From Actinacidiphila cocklensis (GTDB taxonomy: Bacteria; Actinomycetota; Actinomycetes; Streptomycetales; Streptomycetaceae), in the NCBI RefSeq assembly GCF_907177275.1, contig NZ_CAJSLV010000068.1, positions 17,518-81,517 of the forward strand: a DNA stretch of 64,000 nucleotides, written 5' to 3'. Positions 25,832 to 34,006 of this stretch are shown one piece after another. Below the pieces are notes generated by a model. That model did no database searches. It saw only the letters and a list, made by a program, of their open reading frames with translations, and was not told where the DNA came from. Each line of letters begins with the position of its first letter. Positions within the stretch are counted from its first letter, which is position 1. The position numbers were made by a program, and so were the translations under genes.

Positions 25832-27241
25832 GTGCCATCCGGTACGAAGCGTGACCGAGACAGCCGTAATCGAACAAATCGACCAAAATTGACGAATATA
25901 ACATCGCGGGTCTTCCCGCGAATAACAGGCGGGTCCGCATTCTCGGCCGCGTGGCGCCGGCCACGGGCGATGCTGTGGACGGCGGCAGGCGCGGTGACCC
26001 TCGGGTTCCTCGTGGCGCTGGAGATCGCCGCGCGCCACTACGGCATAGCGGGGCCGGTCACCAACCAGGCGAAAGAGGTCATATTCGCCCCCAAGTCCGG
26101 GCCGCTGCTCTACGCCAGCATGGGCCTGATGATGGTGGTGCTCACCTGGCGGCAGCGCGCTCTCGCGCTCGCCGCGGCGGTCGGCATCGACGTCGTCTTC
26201 CTGCTGGTCCGGTGGGCGGCCGGCGCCGGGTTCGCCTGCGGCAACGGCCCGTTGTGGGTGATCGCGGCCTGCGCGGTCATCGCGGTCACGCGCCGCACCG
26301 GCCAGGAGCGCATGCTGCTGCTGAAGGGCGTCGGGCTCGGGCTGCTGCTGGTGACCGGCCGCAAGACCGGCGACACCTGGCTGCTCATCACGTCGAAGAC
26401 CCGCCCGAACGTCCTGGACCAGTACGCGGCAACCGCGGACCACGCGCTCGGCGACCCCTCGTGGCTGGCCGGCAGGATCGTCGACGCCACCGGCCCGGTC
26501 GGCAGCCATCTCCTGGACTACGTCTACATCCAGCTCGCCGTGGCCGCGGTCGCCGTCGCGATGTACCAGCTGCGCAACGTGGCGTCCGAGCGCCGCTTCC
26601 CCCGCCACCACCTGGTGCGCACCTTCCTGGTGATAGGCCTCGTCGGCCCCGCCGTTTACATGCTCTTCCCCACCGTCGGCCCGGTCTTCGCCTACGGCGC
26701 CGACGGCGGCCACTGGGCGGTGGCCACCCTGTGGCCGCACACCCCGCCGCCGGTCACCGCCCCGCACTCCATGCCCTTCGACGGGATCACCCCGCGCAAC
26801 TGCATGCCCAGCCTGCACACCGCGTGGGCCACCGCGATATTCATCCACTCCCGCAAGGGCCCGCGGAGCCTGCGGTTCGCCGGCGCGTTCTGGCTGATCG
26901 CCACGCTCAGCGCCACGCTGGGGTTCGGCTACCACTACGGCGTCGACCTGGTGGCCGGTGCGGTGTTCGCGATCACCATCGAGGCCGCGCTGCGCACGTT
27001 CGACCGCGGCTGGGACAGGCAGGGCGTCCAGCTGGTCGTCCACGGCGCCGCGGTCTTCACCGCGCTCCTGGTGTCCTACCGCTTCCTGCCGCTGCAGATG
27101 GCCCACCACCCGTGGGTGTTCGGGCCGCTGCTCATCCTCGCGCTGCTCTCGGTGATCCACGGCTACATAGGCACCACCCGGCAGTGGGAGCCGGCCGCAC
27201 CGCCCGCGCTGCGGCCCGAACCGCAGCCCGAACTGGTGTGA
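25832..27241 (+). CDS. Multi-pass PAP2-superfamily membrane phosphatase/transferase
   Basis: An integral membrane protein of up to 469 residues with about 9 hydrophobic helices. The PAP2 active site is present: CMPSLHTAWA (SLHT, conserved His) and FGYHYGVDLVAG (His and Asp). It resembles actinobacterial inositol-phosphoceramide-synthase-like/PAP2 proteins. The first 46 codons from GTG 25832 are unusually AT-rich (ATA, ACA, AAT codons) and the TATAAC at about 25891 looks like a -10 box, so ATG 25970 just before the first helix may be the true start. Upstream 25664-25831 is AT-rich and contains GTTAACATG-like sequence but no gene. Substrate unknown. Confidence 0.78.
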   Translation: MPSGTKRDRDSRNRTNRPKLTNITSRVFPRITGGSAFSAAWRRPRAMLWTAAGAVTLGFLVALEIAARHYGIAGPVTNQAKEVIFAPKSGPLLYASMGLMMVVLTWRQRALALAAAVGIDVVFLLVRWAAGAGFACGNGPLWVIAACAVIAVTRRTGQERMLLLKGVGLGLLLVTGRKTGDTWLLITSKTRPNVLDQYAATADHALGDPSWLAGRIVDATGPVGSHLLDYVYIQLAVAAVAVAMYQLRNVASERRFPRHHLVRTFLVIGLVGPAVYMLFPTVGPVFAYGADGGHWAVATLWPHTPPPVTAPHSMPFDGITPRNCMPSLHTAWATAIFIHSRKGPRSLRFAGAFWLIATLSATLGFGYHYGVDLVAGAVFAITIEAALRTFDRGWDRQGVQLVVHGAAVFTALLVSYRFLPLQMAHHPWVFGPLLILALLSVIHGYIGTTRQWEPAAPPALRPEPQPELV

Positions 27242-27253
27242 GGCAGGCCCTGG

Positions 27254-28315
27254 TCAGGCCGGGGCGGCCTCCAGGGCCGCGAAGGGCGGCGGCAGCGGGG
27301 TCAGCGCGGTGGGGGCGAAGCCCGCGCGGACGCAGAGGTCTTCGAGCTCCGCGCGGGTGCGGACCCGGCCGCCGGTGTTGACGAGCATGTTCAGGTCCGA
27401 CAGGTACGCGCCCGGCGGGGTGCTGCCGTCGACGGCGGGCGGCAGGACGGGCTCGACGATCAGCAGCCGGCCGTCGTCGGGCACGACCCGGCGGCACTGT
27501 TCGAGGAGGGCGACGCAGGCGTCGTCCTCCCAGTCGATGACGACGCTCTTGAGCAGGTAGAGGTCGCCGCCGGAGGGGACACCGGCGAAGAAGTCCCCGG
27601 CGTGCACCGTGACCCGCTCGACAAGCTGCTCGCGGGCGAGCACGGCGCCGGCCTCGGCCACCCCCTCCGCGGTGTCGAAGAGCATGCCCCGCAGCGCCGG
27701 GCGCCCGCGCAGGATCGCGGCCAGCAGCGTGCCGTCGCCGCCGCCCACGTCCACCACCGTCTTGAAGCGGTCGAAGTCGTACGCCGCCGCCAGGCCCGCA
27801 GCGGTCGCCTTCGTGCCCTGGCTCATCGCCGCGTTGAACTCCGCCGACGCCTCCGGGTTCTGCTTGAGGTAGCCGAAGCAGTCCACCCCGAAGGCCGTCT
27901 CGAACGACGGGTCGCCGGTCAGCAGGCTGTCCGCCAGGTGGTCCCAGCCGCTGAGCACCACGGGCCCTGTGAACATCCGGACGAACGCGGCCATGGAGGC
28001 GGCGGTGCCGTCCGGCGACGCGGCTCCGCCGCCGTGCAGCAGCTCACCGGCCGGGGCGAGCGCGAAGCGGCCCGGGGCCGGCTCGGTCAGCAGCTGCAGG
28101 GCCGCCATGGCGCGCAGCAGCCGCAGCGTGGCCCGCGGGTCCGTACCCAGGCCGGTCGCCACCTCGGCCGCCGGGCGGCTCGTCCGGTCCGGGCCGAAGC
28201 GGTCCAGCACGCCCAGCCGCAGCGCCGTGCCCACCACCCGCGCGGCCAGCTGGCCGAACACCAGCCGGGCCAGGTGGCCCTGCGCCACGTCGATCTCCTG
28301 CTGGCTCGCCGCCAC
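27254..28315 (-). CDS. SAM-dependent O-methyltransferase
   Basis: A 353-residue class I methyltransferase of the plant-COMT-like/AcmA type common in secondary metabolism. An N-terminal dimerisation winged helix (residues 15-100, LGTDPRATLRLLRAMAALQL) precedes the SAM-binding motif VVDVGGGDGTLLAAIL. YLLKSVVIDWEDDACVALLE contains the catalytic-loop equivalent and LLIVEPVLPP the strand 5 segment. GTG 28315 has GGAGG just upstream. It converges on the PAP2 gene and is divergent from the IS701-like gene; it is probably a tailoring enzyme of the locus to its right. Confidence 0.88.
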   Translation of the reverse strand: MAASQQEIDVAQGHLARLVFGQLAARVVGTALRLGVLDRFGPDRTSRPAAEVATGLGTDPRATLRLLRAMAALQLLTEPAPGRFALAPAGELLHGGGAASPDGTAASMAAFVRMFTGPVVLSGWDHLADSLLTGDPSFETAFGVDCFGYLKQNPEASAEFNAAMSQGTKATAAGLAAAYDFDRFKTVVDVGGGDGTLLAAILRGRPALRGMLFDTAEGVAEAGAVLAREQLVERVTVHAGDFFAGVPSGGDLYLLKSVVIDWEDDACVALLEQCRRVVPDDGRLLIVEPVLPPAVDGSTPPGAYLSDLNMLVNTGGRVRTRAELEDLCVRAGFAPTALTPLPPPFAALEAAPA

Positions 28316-28551
28316 CGCGCCTCCACCCCGTCGACATTGCCCGGCGCCCGCACAGTACTCGGCATTCGCAGGCCAGACTCGGTGCGCTGCATTGACAGGA
28401 ACCTGCTACTTGACGATCAGTCAGCCGGGTAACTTGAATTGTGCATTGGTTCGGAGTTCACCTACCCGCCACTGAAGCCCGCCGCCTCGGACCTCTTCCC
28501 GGCTGAATTGCCATGCAGCCGACTGCGCCGAGCTACGAGGGGTGTCTCCGA

Positions 28552-29754
28552 ATGAATGAACGAGATGACGCGCGACTCTCCGGCCCTTTCCCCGGAAATG
28601 CGAATATTCCGAGCGACCCGCCGCTCGACCTGCTGGAATCGTTGTTCGCGTCCTTACCGCGAGCGGATCAGCGGCGCACCGGCGTCGAGTACGTCATGGG
28701 ACTGCTGCACACACCGGGGCGTAAATCGGCGCGGAACATCGCGAATCTCGTCGGCAGCCGCGGAGCAGACCAGAGCCTGCACCACTTCGTCAACCAGTCG
28801 ACGTGGGCCTGGCAGCCGGTGCGGCGGGCACTTGCGGAATACTTGGTACCGCGTATTTCCGTGGAAGCGTGGGTGGTGCGCGGAACGCTCATTCAGAAGG
28901 TGGGCCGGCATTCGGTGGGAGTGCACCGCACCTTCGTGCCGGACGCCGGGCGGGTGCTGAACGCCCAGCAGGCCGTCGGCGTGTGGGCCGCCTCCGGCGA
29001 GGGCAGCGGCCCCGTCGACTGGGAGCTGCGGCTCCCCCGCGGCTGGCTCGACGACGACTTGCGGCGCAGGCGGGCGTCGATCCCCGACAGCGCGATCCCG
29101 GAGACGTACGCGGAGCAGGTCGCCCGGCAGTGCCGCACCGTCGTGCACGAGTGGGGCCTGCCGCTGCGCCCGGTCGTCCTGGACGCCCGCGCTATGGACC
29201 TCGGCACCCTGCTCGACCGGCTGGCCCGCGCGGGCCTCCCCGTCCTGGCCCGCGTCGACGCGTCGGTGCCGCTGGCCGTCGCGGACCCGGCCCTGACCGG
29301 GCACCGCACGTCGTCCCGCATGACCGCGGGCGAGGCGGTGCGGGCGGCCAAGGGGACCAGGAGCCCCGTCCGGTGGCGCGACCGCGGCGCACCCGGCGGC
29401 GTGCGGGCCGGGCAGCTGGCCGGCGTCGCGGTCAGGCCCGCGGACGGCGGCGCGGCCGACCTCCCTGGCGACCCGCGCCCCCTGACGCTCATGGGGCTGA
29501 CCGAGCGCGGCCACCCCGAGCCGCCGCAGCTGTGGCTCACCGACATCCCGACCACGCACCCCGCCTCGCTGCTCAGGCTGTGCACGCTGCTGGAGCGGGT
29601 CGCGTACGACTACGCCGCCACCGCCGAGAGCGTCGGCATCAAGGACTACGCCGGCCGGTCCTTCCGCGGCTGGCACCGGCACATGACGCTCGCCTCGGTC
29701 GCCCACGCCGTCTCCCTGCCGCTCGCCGCGCACGGCGAACTGGCGTCCGCCTAG
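28552..29754 (+). CDS. IS701-transposase-like protein lacking catalytic acids (probably domesticated), with a TTA codon
   Basis: A 400-residue protein with the overall sequence of IS701/DDE transposases: LLESLFASLPRADQRR, GLLHTPGRKSARNIANLVG, DQSLHHFVNQSTWAW, VLNAQQAVGVWAAS, GRSFRGWHRHMTLASVAHA. In active relatives the first Asp lies just before GT.I.K (here VVRGTLIQK, Asp replaced by Arg) and the Glu in the motif before GRSWRGW is replaced by Ala (KDYAGRSF). Only the central Asp (VVLDA) is kept. No flanking inverted repeats were seen. ATG 28552 follows GAGGGG; ATG 28513 has no site. Leu35 is encoded by TTA (28654-28656), so translation should need the bldA tRNA. These points suggest a host-adopted DNA-binding protein within a biosynthetic locus. 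The 236-base leader has a TTGACA at about 28393. Confidence 0.8.
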   Translation: MNERDDARLSGPFPGNANIPSDPPLDLLESLFASLPRADQRRTGVEYVMGLLHTPGRKSARNIANLVGSRGADQSLHHFVNQSTWAWQPVRRALAEYLVPRISVEAWVVRGTLIQKVGRHSVGVHRTFVPDAGRVLNAQQAVGVWAASGEGSGPVDWELRLPRGWLDDDLRRRRASIPDSAIPETYAEQVARQCRTVVHEWGLPLRPVVLDARAMDLGTLLDRLARAGLPVLARVDASVPLAVADPALTGHRTSSRMTAGEAVRAAKGTRSPVRWRDRGAPGGVRAGQLAGVAVRPADGGAADLPGDPRPLTLMGLTERGHPEPPQLWLTDIPTTHPASLLRLCTLLERVAYDYAATAESVGIKDYAGRSFRGWHRHMTLASVAHAVSLPLAAHGELASA

Positions 29755-29880
29755 TGCCCGGGCGGCGGGCACGCGACCGGGTGCCGCACCTGACGAAGTA
29801 GCGCGGAGCCGCGTTGACGGCCCGGTGGCAGGGGCCAAGGGTGGGGGCGTTCCGACCTGCGGGTGGAGGGAGACGGGGCT

Positions 29881-30651
29881 ATGGAGGGCAAGGTCGCCTT
29901 GGTCACCGGCGCTGCCGGCGGCATCGGCGCGGCCATCGCCGGCGAGCTGTGCAGGCGCGGGGTGAGCGTGGCCGCGGTGGACTGCGACGAGGACCGGCTG
30001 GCGCACACGGTGGAGAAGCTGACCGCGGACGGCCTGCGCGCCGAGGCCTTCTCGGTCGACCTGGTCGGCAGGACGCAGGTGGACTCCGCGGTCGCCGAGG
30101 TGGAGGACCGCCTGGGGCCGCTGGACTTCCTGGTGAACTGCGCGGGTGTGCTGCGGACGGGCGATGTCACCGACCTGACGGACCAGGACTGGGACGCCAC
30201 CTTCGCGGTGAACGCCACCGGCGTGTTCCTGATGTCCCGCGCCGTCGTGTCGCGGATGGTGCCGCGCCGGCGCGGGGCGATCGTCACCGTGGCGTCGAAC
30301 GCGGCCGGCACCGCGCGGACGCAGATGGCCGCCTACGCCGCGTCCAAGGCGGCGGCGACGGTGTTCACCAAGTGCCTGGGCCTGGAGGTCGCCCGCTACG
30401 GCATCCGCTGCAACGTGGTGGCGCCCGGCTCGACGGACACCCCCATGCTGGTGGGCATGGGGGTCGACGGCGAGGCCGAGCGGGCGAGCATCATCGACGG
30501 CATCCCCGAGCACTACAAGGCGGGCATTCCGCTGCGGAAGCTGGCCCTGCCCTCCGACGTCGCCGACGCCTTCGTCTTCCTGCTCTCCGACCACGCCTCG
30601 CACATCACCCTGCACAGCCTCACGGTCGACGGCGGCGCCACCCTCGGCTGA
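29881..30651 (+). CDS. SDR dehydrogenase, EntA/DhbA-like (2,3-dihydro-2,3-dihydroxybenzoate dehydrogenase family)
   Basis: A 256-residue short-chain dehydrogenase. The NAD-binding motif is VTGAAGGIGAA and the catalytic YAASK follows. The C-terminal third (IPLRKLALPSDVADAFVFLL, ITLHSLTVDGGATLG) closely follows EntA/DhbA rather than generic SDRs. EntA oxidises 2,3-dihydro-2,3-dihydroxybenzoate to 2,3-dihydroxybenzoate; related enzymes make 3-hydroxyanthranilate. With the isochorismatase at 36788 this would supply an aryl unit. ATG 29881 has GGAGGGAG upstream. First gene of a unidirectional run to 37477. Confidence 0.82.
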   Translation: MEGKVALVTGAAGGIGAAIAGELCRRGVSVAAVDCDEDRLAHTVEKLTADGLRAEAFSVDLVGRTQVDSAVAEVEDRLGPLDFLVNCAGVLRTGDVTDLTDQDWDATFAVNATGVFLMSRAVVSRMVPRRRGAIVTVASNAAGTARTQMAAYAASKAAATVFTKCLGLEVARYGIRCNVVAPGSTDTPMLVGMGVDGEAERASIIDGIPEHYKAGIPLRKLALPSDVADAFVFLLSDHASHITLHSLTVDGGATLG

Positions 30652-30683
30652 CAGCAGCCGGCAACAGCACGAAGGAGCGGACG

Positions 30684-31508
30684 GTGGGCGAAGGGCAGGC
30701 ACTGCTGCGGAGCTTGGACGGCGGCGTGCTGACGCTGACGCTGAACCGGCCGCACCGCAGGAACGCGCTCGACAGCGAGCTGTGGGCCGCGTTCGGCGAC
30801 GCGCTGACGGCGGCCGCGAACGACCCCGGGGTGCGCGCCCTGGTCATCACCGGCGCGGGCGGCGCGTTCTCCGCGGGCCTTGACCTGGCGGGCGGAGAGG
30901 CGGGCGGCCGTCCGCTCGACGTCTCCGGCGCCGGGCCGGGCGCGCATCCGCTGGAAGAGATGCGCAGGGCCAACGAGTTGGCGCTGCGGCTGCACGACCT
31001 GCCGATCCCCGTCGTGGCGAAGGTGACGGGCGTCGCGGTCGGCGCGGGCTGGAATCTCGCGCTCGGCTGCGACCTGGTGGCCGCCACCCCCGGGTCGCGC
31101 TTCTCGCAGATATTCGTCCACCGGGGCGTGTCGGTCGACTTCGGCGGCTCCTGGCTGCTGCCCAAGCTGGTGGGCCTGCAGCAGGCGAAACGCCTGGTGC
31201 TGCTGGGCGAGATGATCGACGCGGCGGAGGCGCACCGGCTGGGCCTGGTCACCTGGGTGGTGGCCGAGGAGGAGATCGACGCGTTCGTCGCGGACCTCGG
31301 ACGGCGGCTCGCGGCCGGCCCGCCGATCGCGACGGCGCAGAGCAAGGCGCTGCTGAACGAGGGCGCGGACCGCACCCTGCGCGACGCGCTGGCCGGCGAG
31401 GCGCGCGCCCAGACCGTCAACTTCGCCACCGCCGACTCCCGCGAGGGCTTCACGGCGTTCCTCGACAGGACGGAGCCGGTCTTCACCGGCGAGTGGGCCG
31501 TGAAGTGA
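30684..31508 (+). CDS. Enoyl-CoA hydratase/isomerase (crotonase) family protein
   Basis: A 274-residue crotonase: LTLTLNRPHRRNALDSELW, VITGAGGAFSAGLDL, GVAVGAGWNLALGCDLVAAT (oxyanion hole), RGVSVDFGGSWLLPKLVG and QSKALLNEG. Acts on a CoA or thioester intermediate. GTG 30684 follows AAGGAG. Its stop overlaps the next start (GTGA). The specific reaction (hydration, isomerisation, ring opening) cannot be read from sequence. Confidence 0.9.
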   Translation: MGEGQALLRSLDGGVLTLTLNRPHRRNALDSELWAAFGDALTAAANDPGVRALVITGAGGAFSAGLDLAGGEAGGRPLDVSGAGPGAHPLEEMRRANELALRLHDLPIPVVAKVTGVAVGAGWNLALGCDLVAATPGSRFSQIFVHRGVSVDFGGSWLLPKLVGLQQAKRLVLLGEMIDAAEAHRLGLVTWVVAEEEIDAFVADLGRRLAAGPPIATAQSKALLNEGADRTLRDALAGEARAQTVNFATADSREGFTAFLDRTEPVFTGEWAVK

Positions 31509-31772
31509 CCGCCGGCTGCCGCGCGGCCGGCCGGGTCTCCTTCCCGGTGCAGAGCGAGGTCTTCCCCTATCGCTACGTCTCCGTCGAGAGCCCGGTCGTG
31601 CTGGACGAGCCCACCGACCCCGAGGAGCACCGGGCGCGGTCGGTCCGCTACCTCGGCGAGGAGATCGGCCGGCGGTACGCCGACGCCGTCAAGCCCACCC
31701 TCCCGCGGTTCGTGACGCTCGCCATCCGTCCCCGAGCGCTGGCGCACCTACGACGCGGGCAAGAGCATGTGA
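31505..31772 (+). pseudogene. Truncated and frameshifted PPOX-type flavin-barrel gene
   Basis: The frame from GTG 31505 reads PYRYVSVESPVVLDEPTDPE, RSVRYLGEEIGRRYAD, then FVTLAIRP, all typical of the C-terminal half of PPOX/pyridoxamine-oxidase-like proteins. The expected ending ERWRTYDAGKSM and stop (31770-31772) is present but in the next frame: four C at 31730-31733 instead of three shift the reading. About 60 N-terminal residues are also missing. Either a decayed gene or, for the C-run only, an assembly error. Confidence 0.6.
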
Positions 31773-31861
31773 CCTCCCGCCACCCGCCGCGCGCGGCCGA
31801 CTTGACGGATACGGCGGGCGTTTGTTGACCCGGTCCCGGCCCGCTGGCGACGCTGCCGGAC

Positions 31862-32413
31862 ATGACCGACACCCCGATGAAGGTTGGCTCCCTCTTCGAA
31901 GTCCGCGCCGAGGTCACGATCGCGGCGCCGCCCGAGGCGGTGTACGCGACGGTGAGCGATCTCCCCCGCTGCGGCGAGTGGAGCGCCGAGTGCAACGGCG
32001 GTGAGTGGATCTCCGGGACGCCCGGCGCGGTCGGCGCGGTCTTCCGCGGCGAGAACTACCGCAGCCGCGAGGTCGTCGCCTGGGCACCGGTGGTCCGCGG
32101 CACCTGGACCACCGAGGCCGAGGTGGTCGCCGCGCAGCCCGGCCGGCGCTTCGGCTGGGCGATGCGGGACAGCGCCGGGCGGGCGCAGGAGAGCGTGTGG
32201 TCCTACGAGCTGTCCGCGGCCGGGCCGGGCGCGGAAGGCACCGCCTTGGTGCACAGCTTCTGGATGGGCCGGGCCACGGAGGGCATCCGCGGCATCACCG
32301 CGGAGATGTCCGAGGCGGAGCGCGCCGAGTTCTTCTCGGCCTGGGCCGCCAAACTCGCGTCCGAGATGCAGGCGACCGTGGAGCGCGTCAAAGGCGTCAT
32401 CGAGCAGAGCTGA
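31862..32413 (+). CDS. SRPBCC-superfamily (START-like/polyketide cyclase-like) protein
   Basis: A 183-residue helix-grip protein: FEVRAEVTIAAPPEAVYATV, WSAECNGGEWISGTPGAVGA, WTTEAEVVAAQPGRRFGWAM and VWSYELSA. These are typical of SRPBCC proteins that bind hydrophobic aromatic or polyketide ligands. In this locus it may act as a cyclase/dehydratase or binding protein; no catalytic residues can be assigned. ATG 31862 lacks a ribosome binding site; a TTGACG-like box near 31802 suggests its own promoter, so it may be near-leaderless. It lies 3 bases before the adenylating enzyme gene. Confidence 0.82.
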   Translation: MTDTPMKVGSLFEVRAEVTIAAPPEAVYATVSDLPRCGEWSAECNGGEWISGTPGAVGAVFRGENYRSREVVAWAPVVRGTWTTEAEVVAAQPGRRFGWAMRDSAGRAQESVWSYELSAAGPGAEGTALVHSFWMGRATEGIRGITAEMSEAERAEFFSAWAAKLASEMQATVERVKGVIEQS

Positions 32414-32416
32414 GGG

Positions 32417-34006
32417 GTGGTGGGCCAGGTGTTCCTGCAACGCATAGGCAACCGCGGGTTGCGGCTCGGGACGCTCTTCGAGCGTGCGGCGGCGCGGCAT
32501 CCGGCGAATCTGATCGTCCTCGACCACGACCTCGACATCGCGCCCGAGGCCGGCCGCCGGCTGACCGTGGCCGAGCTGGCGGACCTGGTCGCGGACTGCG
32601 CGACCCGGCTGCGCCAGGCCGGCATCCGGGCCGGCGAGCGCGTGGTGGTCTACAAGTCCGACGGCTTCGACATCATGCTGCTGGCCTGCGCGGTCAACCG
32701 GATCGGGGCGGTGCCGGTGCTGCTGTCCCCCGCGCTCGACGGGGCGACGGCCACCGAGCTGGTACGCCGCGCCGACCGGCCCCATCTGCTGACCGACCGG
32801 GCGAAGCTGGACCAGGAGCTGCCCGCCGCCGTCCTCGGGCTCACCCGCACCGTCGTCCTGACCTCGGGGGAGCACCCCGGCGCCGTGGCGCTGGCGGACC
32901 TCGGTGGCGGCCCGCCGGCCCGCCCGGTCGCCGTCCTCCCGGACCGGCCGATGCTCATCACCCACACCTCGGGCACCACGGGCACACCCAAGCTGGCGGT
33001 GCACACCGCGCGCAGCATGCAGGCCCGCTACCGCCCCCAGCGCGCGGCCGTCACCCCGCTGATCCGCGGCCGCGAGACGGTCGCGATCCACGTCTCGTTC
33101 GTCCACTCGCGGCTGGTCACGGCACTGGCGATCGCCCTGCTGCGGGGCTTCCCCGTGCTGGTGCTGCGCGACGGCGAACCGGCACACGCCGCCGACCTGT
33201 TCACCCGGCTGCGCCCGGGCATCCTGGAGGCGCACCCGAACGCGTACATGAGCTGGGAGGGCCTCGCGGACGACCCGCGCGGGCCGCTGGCCAACGTCAG
33301 GCTCTTCAGCAGCACCTTCGACGCGATCCACCCGCGCACCGTGCACCGCCTGCTGGGCGCCTCGCGCCGTACGCAGCCGGTGTTCGGGCAGATATACGGG
33401 CAGAGCGAGGTCGGCCCCGCCCTGATGCGCGGCTTCACCCGCGGGCGCGGGCTGGACGCCGACGGGCGCTGCGTCGGCATGCCGGTGCCCGGGATGACCG
33501 AGGCGCGCGTCGTCAGCCGGGGCGGGCAGCCCCCGTCGGCGGAGAACCCGGGCTTCATCGAGGTGCGCAGCGACGGCCGGATCGTGACGTACCTCGGCGA
33601 ACAGGAGCGCTACGCGGAGCAGCTCACCGACGGCTGGTGGCGGATGGGCGACGTCGGCTACCGCACCCGGTGGGGCTGCTTCCACCTGCTCGACCGCGAG
33701 GTGGACCTGATCCCCGGCTTCGGCAGCAGCCTGGCCGCCGAGGACGTGCTGTTCACGCGGCTGGAGGAGCTGGCCGAGGTCGTCATCGTGCCCGGCGCGG
33801 ACGGCGCTCCGCCGATCCCCGTCGTGTGCACCAAGGACGACAAGCCGCTGGACCTCGCGGCCTGGCGGGCCGCGGCGGCCCGGCTGCCCGCGATGGCGGA
33901 ACCGGTGCACTGGCGGCTGGAGGACCTGCCGCAGACCGCTACCCGGAAGATCAAGCGGCTCGACCTCGCCAGACTGCTGTCGGCCCCGGCCGACCACCGG
34001 CAGTGA
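32417..34006 (+). CDS. Adenylate-forming (ANL superfamily) acyl/aryl-CoA ligase
   Basis: A 529-residue class I adenylate-forming enzyme: phosphate loop HTSGTTGTPKLA, FGQIYGQSE (A5 Thr/Glu motif), DGWWRMGDVGYRT (A7) and ATRKIKRLDL (A10 Lys). It likely activates a carboxylic acid (aryl or acyl) as adenylate and perhaps CoA thioester; the domain order matches ligases, not a modular NRPS, as no carrier domain follows. GTG 32417 and 32429 are both possible starts behind GAGGGG. Its stop overlaps the FMO start. Confidence 0.87.
   Translation: MVGQVFLQRIGNRGLRLGTLFERAAARHPANLIVLDHDLDIAPEAGRRLTVAELADLVADCATRLRQAGIRAGERVVVYKSDGFDIMLLACAVNRIGAVPVLLSPALDGATATELVRRADRPHLLTDRAKLDQELPAAVLGLTRTVVLTSGEHPGAVALADLGGGPPARPVAVLPDRPMLITHTSGTTGTPKLAVHTARSMQARYRPQRAAVTPLIRGRETVAIHVSFVHSRLVTALAIALLRGFPVLVLRDGEPAHAADLFTRLRPGILEAHPNAYMSWEGLADDPRGPLANVRLFSSTFDAIHPRTVHRLLGASRRTQPVFGQIYGQSEVGPALMRGFTRGRGLDADGRCVGMPVPGMTEARVVSRGGQPPSAENPGFIEVRSDGRIVTYLGEQERYAEQLTDGWWRMGDVGYRTRWGCFHLLDREVDLIPGFGSSLAAEDVLFTRLEELAEVVIVPGADGAPPIPVVCTKDDKPLDLAAWRAAAARLPAMAEPVHWRLEDLPQTATRKIKRLDLARLLSAPADHRQ

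Noticed and set aside
28513..29754. Active insertion sequence
   Set aside because: Two catalytic acids seem lost and I see no inverted repeats or target duplication around the gene.
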